From NCBI RefSeq assembly GCF_004379255.2, contig NC_056038.1:9214729-9278728 (forward strand): DNA of 64,000 nucleotides, read 5' to 3'. The position numbers and the translations under genes are program-made. Under the pieces are notes generated by a model. The model searched no databases and was not told the origin of the DNA. It worked only from the letters and a program-made list of their open reading frames with translations. Of the stretch, positions 44,945 to 58,600 are shown piece after piece. Position 1 is the stretch's first letter, and every line of letters begins with the position of its first letter. Source of the DNA: Salvia splendens (lineage: Eukaryota; Streptophyta; Magnoliopsida; Lamiales; Lamiaceae).

Positions 44945-45790
44945 ATATACGATTCTCGTATAATCTTAAATAACGTGTTTGTTTAATTACTTTTTTTGTT
45001 GTCGTTTGGGTTTCTTCTAGTTTATTGTCTTTAGCCCGAGCCTTTTATATAATCTCAATAAAATGTTATTAAGATTTATCTTTCATGAATGGATAAAGAT
45101 TGATTAATTAGTTCCCGTGTGTGCTGCTCGTATAATCTTAAATAACTCGTGTGTTTTATTACTTTTTGCTGTTATTGTTTATATTTTGTGTTTCTTCTAT
45201 ATCACCAGTTTGTCGTCTTATTGGCCTAAGCCTCTTATACGACATAAAAAAATATAACTAAGATTTATCTTTCACTCGTGGATGAGGATCGACGTATTAA
45301 ATTCTGTGTGTTGCTCGTATAATATTAAATAACATGCTTCTTTTATTACATTTATTATTTATTATTATTGTTTATATTCGTATTTCTTCTACATTACCTG
45401 TTCATCGTCTTCTTAGCTTGAACCTTTTTACAGAACAATAAAAAACGCAATCTCTTATCAGTGGACGGGGTCGACGATTACATCCTGACGTTTATTGCTT
45501 GCATAATCCTAAACAACATGCTTGTTTTACTAATTTTTTGTTATTGTTTATATTTTGTGTTTCTTCGGTGTTACTAGTTCACCTTCTTTTTAACTTAAGC
45601 TTCTTAAACGACATCGGAAAATGTAAATAAAATTTATCTTTCACGATGGGTAAAGATCGACAAATTATATTTCAACGTCGGTTGCTCGCATAATCTTAAT
45701 TATATGCTTGTTTTATCACTATTTCATTGCTGTTTATATATTGTATTTCTCCTATCTTACTAAATCACCATTTACCCATTTATACAACAT
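44945..45790. repeat. about 180-bp degenerate tandem repeat, five units
   Basis: CTCGTATAATCTTAAATAAC-like starts occur at about 44956, 45128, 45317, 45502 and 45686 (periods about 172-189). Each is followed by TTGTTTTATTACTTTTT, a TTTCTTCTA..TTAC block, CTTATA-CGACAT and TTATCTTTCAC. Divergence between units is high, so the array is old. It lies about 0.3-1.2 kb upstream of the first Pumilio transcript. Confidence 0.8.
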
Positions 45791-46175
45791 CAAACCAATG
45801 TAACTAGGATTTAGTACATTTTTAGAGGTGAAGAGGCATTTTGCCACATATAGAAATTGAGAAGGTCAGGAAAAAAGAATTTATTAGGCCAGTGTTGTCC
45901 GTGCTTCCTCTCTTTAGTCACAAAACCCTAAATGGGGTTCAATTCGCCGCCAGATTGATCTTCTTCCTTATTAAATAAACCTGTGATCCTCTGTCTCACT
46001 CTCAGTGTTCTTGCACAAACTCTAAACCAATACCATTTCACTCTCTCAGAGACCACCACCTTTGTTTTCCCTTGTCTTTAATCACAGTTATTGTAATATT
46101 GCACATTTATTTGAGATTCAATGAAGAACAGAGGATAAAACTCGTTTGATTTACGGTTACTCAACCTACGCTGAA

Positions 46176-46437
46176 AGTGAGTCTTCTTCTGTGTTTAATG
46201 GTCGAGTTATTAGGCTGATTTTTATTTATCTTCAAGAAATGAGTTTCTGTGTAACTGATAGTCAAAGTTATCACTTTTATGAGCTTGCAGCTCTTTTATT
46301 CAATTTCTGCAAACTGTTTTTTTTCTTCGATTTTATTGTTGCGATTACTTTGCGTTTTGTTCTCGATGTACTCCATTTGTTTAAGTTTCTAGTTGCTGAT
46401 GTAAATTTGAGCTTTTATTTGTTTGTGTAATGAACAG
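46176..46437 (+). other. 5' UTR intron of the first Pumilio gene
   Basis: GAAA|GTGAGT donor at 46176 and TAATGAACAG acceptor at 46437, 35 bp before the ATG. The paralogue has an intron at the same place with the same acceptor sequence, supporting the call. Confidence 0.65.
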
Positions 46438-46472
46438 TTGTTATCTGGGACTTTTGAGTTTTGTGGAGAATC

Positions 46473-49400
46473 ATGTTGTCTGAATTGGGTAGAAGGCCGA
46501 TGATTGGAAATAATGAAAATTCGTTTGGAGATGAGTATGAAAAGGAGATAGGTTTTGTGCTTCGTGAACAGCGGAGGCAAGAGGCTGATGATCTTGAGAA
46601 GGAGCTGAATTTGTATAGGAGTGGATCGGCTCCACCTACTGTGGATGGTTCACTGAGTGCAGTTGGTGGGTTGTTCAACCACAGTGGTGGTGCGGGTGGT
46701 CCGGCTTTTACTGATTTCACGGAAAACAGTGGCAATGAGTTCATGTCTGAGGAGGAGCTTAGGTCTGATCCTGCTTATTTGTCTTATTATTACTCGAATG
46801 TCAATTTGAACCCGAGGCTGCCACCACCTCTGATCTCGAGGGAGGATTGGCGATTTTCTCAGAGGTTTCAAGGGGGGAGTTCTGCAATTGGTGATAGGAG
46901 GAAGGTCAATAGGGATGATAGTGGCAATGGTGGGAGATCCATGTTTCCGTCGTCGCATAATTTGAACTCCAACAAGCAGGAGGCTGAGGGAATGGACAGA
47001 ATGCAGGGTCATGTGGAGTGGGGCAGTGATGGACTGATTGGATTGCCTGGATTAGGATTGGGTAGCAAACAAAAGAGTCTTGTAGAGATATTTAAGGTTA
47101 GTATACTACTATACACCTCTTTCTGGTCATGCAGTCTTTTTTTAACTTGGACATTTCTTTTTTCTTGATACGTGGCTTCAGTATTTTCCAGCTATCCCAT
47201 GTTATGGTTGTAGATTTTTAAATTTTGTAATGATTCAATTATATGTACTTGCTTGTCCTTCACTCTAATTCATTTTCATTCCCTCACTTTCTTTTTAAAA
47301 TCAACTTTCTCACATTTACGAAAATTTGATCTATCTTGGTATTCATTGCAGGACTCTTATCAAATTTCATATGGCTCTTTGCTGGACATATCTTATCTGT
47401 GCAAATGAAACTAATATTTGAAAAACTATGTACTCATTTCGTGTCCTACTTGTGATTTGTGAATTTGTATAATTTCTTTCTTTCTCAATACGTTGTAACT
47501 AGCTGACCACTTTGTTCATATGGATCATCCTTTCTAAACTGTTGAAATCATACTTTAGTAGTAGTTGGTGATGCAGAAGTCAGTGATGCTAGCACAACTT
47601 GGTATGCTTAACCTAGATTCATACCATTATGATAGGAATGTATGTCTACAGTATGCTTGCAGTTTGAGTTATTCTCTCTATCCTTTTTTTTCTCCTTTTT
47701 GTCCCAACTCAATGTTAAGATAATGGTCTTTTCTTTAGCTTTCTTATAAACATGTTCGTTCTGTTATTGCCACCAGTTTTCTAGGCTTCTCTTGTTATTT
47801 TATCTTGAGGATTAAATTTGGGAATTTCTGTCTTTTTTCTGCTGAAGTCGCATGCATCTCAAACTATCATGATGTTTTGCATTGGGCTTCATACTTTTTC
47901 ACAACTGCTATTGTTCTATTCTGATTGCTTCTCTAAATGCTTCTTTGCAGTTTCCCATATAGAGTTTGTTTGGGTACTAATTTACATTGGTATTCTAAAC
48001 TTTTGAATATGTTTTTATGGTAAAAATGTAAAGCAGTGTGGATTAGCAGCTCTAATGTCTACCTCATTTGTTCTTTCTGTCTATGCAGGATGACTTTAAC
48101 CGTGCTACTCCGGATTCTACACACCCTTCAAGACCGGCCAGCAGAAATGCCTTTGATGAGAATGCCAATGCTTTGAGCTCAGCAGAAGCCGAGCTGGCTC
48201 ATCTGTATGGAGATTTCACATCCTCAGACACATTACTCTCAGCTTCAAATACGCACAGTTCCACAGGTGCTCAGCATGGTGGAGGACCTACTTCATATTC
48301 TTATGCTGCTGCTTTGGGTGCATCCTTGTCAAGAAGCTCAACACCGGATCCTCAACGAATTGCAAGAGCTCCCAGCCCTTGCCCAACTCCTATTGGTGGA
48401 GGCAGGGCCGGAAATTCTGAAAAAAGAAGCATTAATAATGCCAGCTCCTTTGGTGGGGTATCTTCTCACTCAAAGGATACTGCTGATCTGGTTGCTGCCT
48501 TATCAGGAGTAAACCTCTCGAATGGCGTTATGGATGAGGAGCATCATTTGTCCCCTCATAATGAGCCTAATGCAGATGGTCACAATAACTATCTTTTTAA
48601 TGCGCAGGGAGGCCAAAATAATGTTAGACAACATATGTATAAGAAAAAACACGAACTTGGGCAGTCAAATATGTCTTCTGCTCCTCAACCAGCAAATATA
48701 AGCACCTCTGACTCTGTTTTAAACAATGGTTATGTATCACATGTCAGTAATAATGCTTATATTCGGGCTGAGCTTCAGAAGAATGGTGTTCCTTCGAATC
48801 ACTCATTCAGGAAAGGATCTTCTAATGCTGCAGTGAGTGGTGGAGGTGGCTTACTTCATCAGTTTTTGGATAGTCCCAATTCATCCTTTTCAAATTATGG
48901 AAGTGGCTACCCTATGAGTCCAATATCTGGTCAACTTGGGAGCCCCAATTTGCCTCCACTGTTTGAGAATGCTGCTGCATCTGCTCTGGCTGCATCTGGA
49001 ATGGACTCCAGAATGTTGGGAGGATCTAATAATATTCCCGAGTTGAATCTGGGAAGAATAGGCAGCCAGATGACTGGGAGTATGCAGCAGGCACCTTTTG
49101 TCGACCCTTTGTATCTCCAGTACTTGAGGACTGCTGAATTCTCTGCAGCACAAGTTGCAGCTCTTAATGATCAACCTGTCAATAGGAACTACTTGGGTGA
49201 GTCATATTTTGACCTGCTTCAGAAGGCCTATCTTGGAAATTTGTTGCCTGGTCAGAATTCAGAGTATGGTGTTCCCCTGGGTGGAAAAACTGGTGTGTCT
49301 AGTCCTCATGGTTACTACGGGAATCCTGCTTTTGGGCTTGGAATGTCATATCCTGGAAGTCCCTTGGGTAGCCCAGCTATTTCCAATTCAGTTGGAGGAC

Positions 49401-51958
49401 CTGGTAGCCCTATTAGGCATGGTGACTTCAATATGAGATACCCTGGTGGGCTGAGAAATGCAGCTGGGAGTACCATTGGACCCTGGCACTTGGATCCTAG
49501 CTTCAGCTCTTCTTTGCTGGAAGAGTTCAAGAGCAATAAAGCCAGATGCTTTGAGCTTTCAGAGATCACTGGTCATGTTGTTGAGTTCAGGTATATATAT
49601 ACATATATGTATAAACATAGTTGTGATGAAAATTTAATCGAGGAAAGTGATATCTGACTCCTTTTTCAACTTAACATCCAGCGCTGATCAATATGGAAGC
49701 CGATTCATTCAACAAAAGCTTGAAACTGCTACAACAGAAGAGAAGTGCATGGTTTTCGATGAAATTTTTCCTCGAGCTCTGACATTAATTACTGATGTGT
49801 TTGGTAATTATGTAGTACAAAAGGTACCAAACATACTTGTCCTGTCCTTTGGTTGACCTGTTTTTTCTTAATTTGATCTTCTAGAGCTTTTTAGTTCTTT
49901 AGGAGCTGATAATTTCTCTTGCCAGTTTTTTGAACATGGCCTGCCATCTCAAAGGAGAGAATTAGCTGGTAAGCTTTTTGGACATGTACTGAACCTAAGC
50001 CTCCAGATGTATGGTTGCCGAGTAATACAGAAGGTAGCATTTATCGTTTTATGAACTAACCATAATTATGCATCTGAAATCCTATTGGATAAATTTCTCG
50101 CCTGTCAGCTGTAGAAAATATAAATCCCCATTTGGGACATAAAAGTGCTAATTGCTCTTAAAGATGTTACTTTTAGTTGAATTGGAGATACTTATTCTTC
50201 CAAGACTATACTATTTTTTGTTGTTGATGAAGTGGGAAATGCTTATACAGGCAATAGAAGTTATTGATGTTGATCAAAAAATCAAAATGGTGGAAGAGCT
50301 GGATGGGCATGTAATGCGATGTGTTCGTGATCAAAATGGAAATCATGTTATTCAGAAGTGCATTGAGTGCGTCCCTGAGGAGCACATTCAGTTTGTTGTG
50401 TCAACATTTTTTGACCAAGTTGTGACTCTCTCTACTCATCCATATGGCTGTCGTGTAATCCAGGTTAGGGAAAAGTTTAATATCTCTGTCCCTTTGACCA
50501 TGATTATGCTGTTGTATTACTTTACATTGTGAGGTGCTTTTGTATCTGCAGAGAGTTCTCGAGCACTGTAAGGATGAAAGCACCCAGATGAAAGTGATGG
50601 AAGAGATTATGGGGTCCGTAAGCATGCTGGCACAGGATCAGTATGGGAATTATGTTGTTCAGGTTTGTAATTTTGCTTCATTGAGTCATATGTACTTGTT
50701 GCCTTGTGTATGCTGGAGATGCTGTCTAGGTACTATGTGGATGCAAGAAAGTTCGAAATGCATGCTTGAAAATTGAAGTTTCGATTTAATGTTTTGCCTG
50801 TAGAACTCCACCTTTAGCTTTGCACACCTGGATCTCATCTTCATTCTGCTTTGAAGCCCCTCTCTATTATCTTCGACCACTTTTGCAACCTAACTTATGC
50901 ATTTATCAGTAAATGCATAATCTACCCTTTTCTCTCTGCTTCCTTAAAAGTGCATAGTTAAAGTCACATGGATAAGTAATTTGAATTTTGAAACACAAAC
51001 ATTACATCGATGGCGAAAGAACTTTTCACTCGATATTTTTCATGTTGATATTGTAGCATGTACTGGAGCATGGGAAGCCACATGAGCGAACAACTATAAT
51101 TCAGGAATTAGCTGGAAAGATAGTTGAGATGAGCCAGCAGAAATTTGCATCAAATGTTGTCGAGAAATGCTTGACTTTTGGTGACCCAAGTGAACGCCAG
51201 TTTCTGGTGACTGAGATGCTTGGCACTACTGATGAAAATGAACCCCTTCAGGTTTGTCAGTCTCTGATAACGGCGCTGTACAACTTTAATTTAATATTTA
51301 CCTATTTGCCTTTAGCAATCACAGTAATATTAAGGGTTTCATATTTGTTTGGTGCTACTTCTGTAATGCAAATAAGATTCATATAGCTTTTGTGTTCAAG
51401 TTTTATCTTTTCAACTATGGTTCGGCAATGATGGTTTCAATGATGATAAATGTGTGGCTTAAATGATACATCTAATTTTGTACTTTTATACTATCAATTT
51501 GGCCAAGTCTTCTAATATCTCTCTCCCACAGGCTATGATGAAAGATCAGTTTGCAAACTATGTCGTACAGAAAGTGCTCGAGACATGTAGCGATCAGGAG
51601 CGTGAACTGATCATGTGTAGAATTAAGGTCCATCTGAATGCACTGAAGAAGTACACCTATGGGAAGCATATAGTAGCTCGTGTAGAGAAACTTGTTGCTG
51701 CTGGGGGTATGCATCCTAACTTTGAAATTATTCTCCTTATTAAACATTTGTGTCTCAGCTTGCTCACTCACTCAATTCCCCCAAAAACATTTAACTAGTT
51801 GGTCACTTCTGTTTGAACATCAGAAAAGTATTACTCTCTTTGTTTTATGGTCGTCTTTTCATAAATTGGTAATGTGATACATTCCGTGTGTTTTATCTTG
51901 ATTGGCAGAGAGGAGAATAGCTGCTGCTGCCGCTGCTCACACCCAAAAGGCTGCGTAG
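46473..51958 (+). CDS. PUM: Pumilio-family RNA-binding protein, nine coding exons, 1039 aa (first of tandem pair)
   Basis: Cytoplasmic repressor that binds UGUA-containing 3' UTRs and promotes deadenylation and decay. Coding exons: 46473-47096, 48089-49590, 49682-49823, 49926-50033, 50251-50463, 50552-50662, 51057-51251, 51532-51706, 51909-51958; all GT-AG, total 3120 nt. The N-terminal half holds the plant NABP-type region ([17 protein letters not shown] start, [32 protein letters not shown]). PUM-HD begins near residue 690 with eight repeats: [72 protein letters not shown]. These base-reading residues (S-R-Q, N-Y-Q, C-R-Q, N-H-Q, C-R-Q, N-Y-Q, S-N-E, N-Y-Q) predict UGUANAUA, as for Arabidopsis APUM1-3. 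ATG 46473 ([12 protein letters not shown]) follows a 5' UTR intron. Confidence 0.95.
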
Positions 51959-52019
51959 ACTTGCTGTAGGAAAGAAGTTGTACAGCTAACTCAGCCTAGT
52001 TTGGCTGTTCGTGGTTTCT

Positions 52020-55010
52020 TCTCAAACTCTATGCTCATACACACCTTTCGGGTATGAGCTTAATTGCAAATAAAAAAAGTTACCTTTACTGGAAAATATG
52101 TACATTGTGTAGTGCTAAGTTCGAAGGTAGAGTGTAGTTTAGCTGAGAGGCGCAGGTGGATCGCGTTGCGTTGCCCGTCCATGAGGTGATGATAAAAATG
52201 ACTATACAAATGCTGAGGTTGTAATATAGAGGTAAATTTCCAAATGTTAAGCCATGACTGTACATTTGATGAGCTGGTTTTCTGCTTTATGTATGAACTA
52301 TGAACACTTTTACTTTAAGAAAAATGCTTACAAGTAGCGCTTTTTGTAATTTTTTCTCGAATCAATCCCGCTTTCTTTATGTTGCTGTCATCTTTCAAAT
52401 ACGTATATATTTTATACATAGTCATTTACAAGTTTTACTTTAGTTTCTCTGTGAAAGATATTCACGGCTGGAGTTTTTAAAAACGTGTGTTATATTTTAC
52501 CGATTTTTCAATGTGAAGTTGACAACCAACTTCATTTGTGAGTCATTTGCCTTTTAGCTTTTTCACACTTTCCCAAATGATTTTCTTAGTTCAGAAGATT
52601 TTAAGTCAGATCTGTGATATAGATTTCGGTTTTTTGCCAAATTTTGATGATTATTAGTTAAAAAAAAATAGGCCCAGTTTACAAATGAAAAAATGGTCGT
52701 TTTTGTTTTTGTATATTTATTAAATGACGTTGTACATGAAACCCAATAGGGTGTGGCCTGACAATATTTTGGTCAAAAATGCTTATATGATTTGGGCTTA
52801 TTGTAGTATTATTATTTTATTATAATTATAACTAGCATGATTTGTTGGATACGGTTGTGATGCATTATTTTCGTTAGACAAAGATTAGTGCGCAAAACAA
52901 AATAAGTGGTTGGAGAAGTTCAAAAAATGTTAATTTGTACTTGGACAGAATCATGGTGCTGCATTTGTACTCAAATAGTATTATTTTTTAATTTCTATAG
53001 TTAAAGAAAAACATATTTATTCATTTTTCTTGTATTTTGTTCAATCCTAACAATTGGCGTAAGATCACCTAAAGGGTGTCAATTATCTGGATGCATGCAT
53101 ATTTTTCATGATTAATTGAATTTCTTAGAAATTAATTCATTCAAAATTATAATTTATTAATATTCAATTATTTTATAAAAAAAATAAACTTGATTTCTTT
53201 TAAAATAATATAATTGGGTACAACAATGCACCCAAGAGTACCTGTTGACCTATTGTAGTTCTGCTTGTTTGTCCAATATATTTTGATATGTTGGACCATT
53301 TTACGCTAGACATTCCATTTATTTATTTGTTTACAAATAAAGATGTCTTTTACTATAGTTGGATATTTTATATTTTTAATTAGATCAGAGCAAGATCAGT
53401 CTTCATACACTGGTTTCATTGATTACATGTGTAATTAGCTATTCCCTATTCTATTGGGTATTCCTACAACCTACTTGGATAAAAGAATAATTGAGGTTAA
53501 AAATTGTAGGTCGTCTCTTTATGATGGATTTATGACAATAATAAGTTGATTAATTATATTATTCGGCGTCGAACTACCAGGCTTCAATAACAGTTGCAAG
53601 ATTTAATTGCACAGCCACCAGAATTATTTTCTTATTTTGCTTAAGAATAGCTTATGTCACACGATATTTTTTTATGTAAATTTAATGTATTTTTTAATGT
53701 GTTGATTTATATTTATACGATTAGCGTGACATAGATACCGCATACTATTAAGAGAACTCAAGCAATAAAGATTTAATTACACTGCACATTTTGCTTCACA
53801 AATTATGTTTAATTTCACTTATATTATAGTACTACTACTTAATATAGTTGGGCTTCTGTAATTATGTTTCTAACCCACTGCTCATAAATAAATAAATTTA
53901 ATTTAATTCTATGCAGTTCATATATGTTCGACATAGTGCAGCCCAATGTCGTTGATGTACTGAGAAAATAATTATTAAAATCAAGATAAATTCCTAGCAG
54001 TGGAGTTCTTTTTTCTTCTTCATTTTTTTATTGAGTGGGCCAACTATATATGGAGTACAATGTATCACAATAAACAACATCTCTTGCTTGAAATAATTTT
54101 CTATTAAATGTGGATAAAGGTTTGCGTGGCATTTCTGTTTTGTGCAGCACTTGCTAAAAATGGAATTTTGAAATATTTCAAGACACATAGATGAAACACA
54201 CACAAGTGTGTGTAGATTGCTTTCACCAATGGGGTAGAGGAGAAGAGAATTAGATTGACTATTTTTTTTATGGTTACGTTAATTTTTTTTTTTGACTATT
54301 TAATTTTATATTTCATGGTTTTGTAAATGCAACTTATTAATGTGAATCAAATATTCCATTAATTATTCTTAGGTTTCGTATATGTATTATGTTTTTTTTA
54401 ACTTATATTTGAAATAACTTTTTCTCATGTTTAGAGTTGAGGTGGAAATAAAGCTCATGAAAAGAAAAGTCATGCAAAGCATCCAGCCAGAACAGTTCTA
54501 AGTAGCTACCCAGGCCAGATAGCTTGTGCCATAAAACCACCCGGCCGGATGGAAACACGACATTTATAAACCGTCGAATAAAGTGGTGCTTCAATAATGT
54601 ATGTAGCATATAGTTTTAATTATGTTATATAAATAAAATTCATACTATAACTTGTTACATTTATATTTGTTCGTAGTATTTCTTGATAGTATATGGTGTA
54701 TAAAAAAAACGTAGATATTTTACCCCGATTAAGAAAGATAACCATGTACAGTAAATTCGAGTTTTCAAATGATGAAGAAGATTCTAAAAAGGGAACGGAG
54801 AAAAAGAAAGTTACAACAGTAAACAGTAAACCAGGAGAGAAAGAGAGGGGAGAGAGAGCTTGAATATAGGTAAGGCATTAACCACAAGCGGCAGTTTGTA
54901 ATTGCCCTACAAATGCAAAGAGTGAACGTGTCGCCTGCAGATTCTTCTTCTTTTGGAAGATGAGCTAATTCTCTCTCTCCATCTGTGTATATATCCTCTA
55001 CTGAGTCACA
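52020..55010. other. 3' flank of first Pumilio gene and intergenic DNA
   Basis: The first about 300 bp are probably 3' UTR (AATAAA near 52067). The rest is AT-rich with no recognised gene or intact element. Confidence 0.4.
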
Positions 55011-55539
55011 AGTTCTGTTACTTTTTGGTTGATTTCAAAATTAGGGTAATTGATTAAGCAGTAGCAGCAGTCGGTTATCCATCACCGGGTCAAATTTATC
55101 ACCTAGTATTAAGGGAATTTGTTTATTGACAAAATTAAGCATATCGGCTATAGCCATAGTGAATAATATCCCCATACTACTTTTGGAAACAAAATATAAA
55201 TATGGCAGCTTAATATCGGTCACTCTGTGTTTAATCACCACATCGCCTTTCTCTTTCTCTCTCTTTGCACAGTAGTAGTTGCAACAAAACCCTAAAAGCC
55301 TTCTTTGCGAGAACGATTCGCCGCCATATTCATACTTTATTAACTTATTACCTTCTCTTCTTCTTGTTCATTTTCTTCAAACTTGTTTGAATAAACATGA
55401 CCCTTTGCCCAACACCTAAATTTATTGTAGTTCATCTATTATTATGAGATGAGTGCTTTTCCTTTATATTTGATCGTGACGTCTCTATTCATCTTCAAGA
55501 ACTGAGTCATAAGGTTGGTTTTTATGAGCTCAAAGCTTT

Positions 55540-55678
55540 GTAAGTATTTTCCAATTTGCTCATGTTTTTATGTATTAGTCAAGTTCCATTATTGGTAAAA
55601 CTCTAGGGTTTCGAGGGTCTGTATCTGTTGCTTTGCAATTGGATTAACTTTAGCCTTGTTTCTTCTTGTAATGAACAG
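55540..55678 (+). other. 5' UTR intron of the second Pumilio gene
   Basis: CTTT|GTAAGTA donor at 55540 and TAATGAACAG acceptor ending 55678, 17 bp before ATG 55696; same position as in the first gene. Confidence 0.65.
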
Positions 55679-55695
55679 TGAATTTGTGAATAAAC

Positions 55696-58600
55696 ATGTT
55701 ACCCGAAATGGGTAGGAGACCGATTGTTGGAAATAGTGAAAGTTCATATCCGGATGAGTTTGAGCAGGATATAGGGATGTTGCTCCGTGAACAGAGGAGG
55801 CAAGAGGCTGATGATCTTGAAAAGGAGCTTAATTTGTATAGAAGTGGATCAGCTCCACCGACAGTGGAGGGTTCACTAAGTGCAGTTGGTGGGTTGTTCA
55901 ACCATGGGGCCAGTGGTGGTGCTGCCGAAAGTGGAGCTGATGTTAGTGCAGCAATTTCTGAGTTTGCAAGAAATAAGAATGGTAACGGGTTCATGTCCGA
56001 GGAGGATCTTAGGTCTGATCCTGCGTATTTATCTTACTATTACTCGAATGTTAATTTGAACCCGCGGCTTCCGCCTCCTCTGTTGTCAAGAGAGGATTGG
56101 AGGTTTGCTCAGAGGCTGCAAGGAGGGAGTTCTGCTATTGGGGATAAGAGGAAGGTGAACAGGAGTGACAGTGGCAATGGTGGGAGATCCCTCTTTTCGA
56201 TGCCCCCTGGTTTTAATCCGAAGAAGCAAGAAAGTGAGAATGGGGACAAACTGCAGGGTTCTGTAGAGTGGGGTGGTGATGGACTTATTGGTTTGCCTGG
56301 ATTAGGACTAGGTAGCAAGCAGAAGAGCCTTGCAGAGATTTTTCAGGTTAGCGATTTTCATTATACCTTTATTTGTATGTTCCTTTTCTTCTCATTATAT
56401 TTGTATCTGAGATTTGTTGTCACGCTTGCAGTTATTGTTGCATCAGAGTGTTGTAGTTCTATGCTCAGTTGTAGAGAATTTCATTGAATATGCTCCTTTT
56501 TCATTTTATCTCACGGGTTCATTTCACATTTCTTTAGACTTGATGCTTCCTCTATTCAAAGAATTTAGTGTGCACAGTTTTGTTTCTAGATACATTCTTT
56601 GTATTGAAGACTATTCAGCAGTTCCCCTGACATAACAGCTTTAGCATTAATGTACCCAAGAAAACTTTTTATTTGTTCCTGCTTGTGCCCCTATCACTGG
56701 ATTCCTTTTCTGATTAAACTATTGCAAGCAAAACATCATGAAATTGTACCATGAGCTCTAGAATTTGGCATGCTTGCTTACTATATGTATGCTTCCTTGT
56801 AACTTGTAATAAATTTGGTTTTTATCCATGAGGATTTCTGGCACTGCCCCAAGATGCTTGCACTTTGAAAATGTAGATTTATCATCTTTTGACTCTGAGT
56901 ACTCATGAACCCATCGCTTAACTAGACAATGTGTGTATGGTTTCGTATAGCCACATGCTTTCTCTTTTATCCTGATGTGTTTGGTGGTCATGAACCCACA
57001 TGCTTTCTGCATTTAAGGTCATGTTTGGATTTCCATTTTCATCTTGAATCAATATATGCAGCCATTATCATATGCTAGTCTTCTTGCTTTATTATGCTTC
57101 TTTAAGAAGCTTTCTACTTGGCAAGAAGAGTGTTTCATATTTGATCTTCTAAGCTCCCCTCCTCAGTTTCAAATATAAATGCTTTGTATTTTAAAACATC
57201 CCTTGGGAGTCATTTATGTGCTGTATCTGTCAATGAGTGGAGGGCCAGTGGGTACTTGCTACCAACTTCAATCAGAACACATTAAATCCTGCATTATCCA
57301 GCTCTTTTGATATAGTCTAAATTCTTAATATCTATGCAGGATGACATGAACCGTGCTACTCCTGTTCCCGGACACCCTTCTCGCCCAGCTAGCAGAAATG
57401 CTTTTGATGAAAATTCTAGTGCTATGGCTTCCACAGAGGCTGAGTTAGCTCATCTGTGTCGGGAATTGTCTTCATCTGATCTAGTACACTCAACTTCATA
57501 TACTCCGACCTCATCTGCTCCTCATCACACAGGAACAGCTGCGTCATTCTCTTATGCTGCTGTCTTGGGTGCATCCTTGTCAAGAAGCTCAACTCCTGAT
57601 CCTCAACGCATCGCAAGAGCACCAAGTCCTTGCCCAACTCCCATTGGTGGAGGCAGGGGGGGAAATTCAGAGAAAAGAAACATAAATAGTCCTAACTCTT
57701 TCAATGGTGTAGCTTCCCATTCCAATGAACCTGCTGATCTTGCGGTTGCTTTGTCAGTCTTGAACCTTTCAAATGGCATCGTGGATGAGGAGAATCATTC
57801 ATCCTCCCAGATTGAGTCGGATGCTGATGACCACAATAATTATTCTTTTAATCCTCAGGGAGGCCAGAATAACACTAGGCAACAATCTTATAAGAAGAAA
57901 CATGAATCTGGGCCATATAATATGTCTGCTGTTCCCCAGGCAGGTAAAATAATGCCTTCTGATTCTGGTATGGGAAATGGAGGTGGATCAGATTTAAGTG
58001 GTAATCATTCTTTTCAATCTGAGCTGCACAGATATGTTGTCCTTTCTAATAATTCATACCTGCAAGTTTCTCCTAATGCTGCAGCTAATGGTGGAGGTGG
58101 TGGATTTTCTCAGTATCAGCATCTGGATAGTCCTAACTCATCATTTTCAAATTATGGATTAAGCGGGTACCCTATGAGTCCAATATCAGGTCAACTTGGT
58201 GGGTCTAATTTGCCGCCATTGTTTGAAAACGCTGCTGTTGCATCAGCTATGGCTGTACCTGGGATGGGCTCTAGGATGTTGGGGGGATCAAATATGGGTG
58301 CTGCTGCTGAGCATAGCCTTGGAAGATTAGGAAATCAGGTTCTGAGTAGCGCCCTGCAGGCACCTTATGTCGACCCTTTATATCAGCAGTATTTGAGAAC
58401 CGCTGAATATGCTGCACAAGTAACCGCTCTCAATGATCCTTCTTTCGATAGGAACTATATGGGTAACTCATACATGGACCTGCTCCAGAAAGCCTATCTT
58501 GCGAATATGATATCTCCTCAGAAATCTCAATATGGTGCTCCATTGGGTGGTAAAACAGGTGTATCTCGCCCTCATGGTTACTATGGGAATCCTGCTTTTG

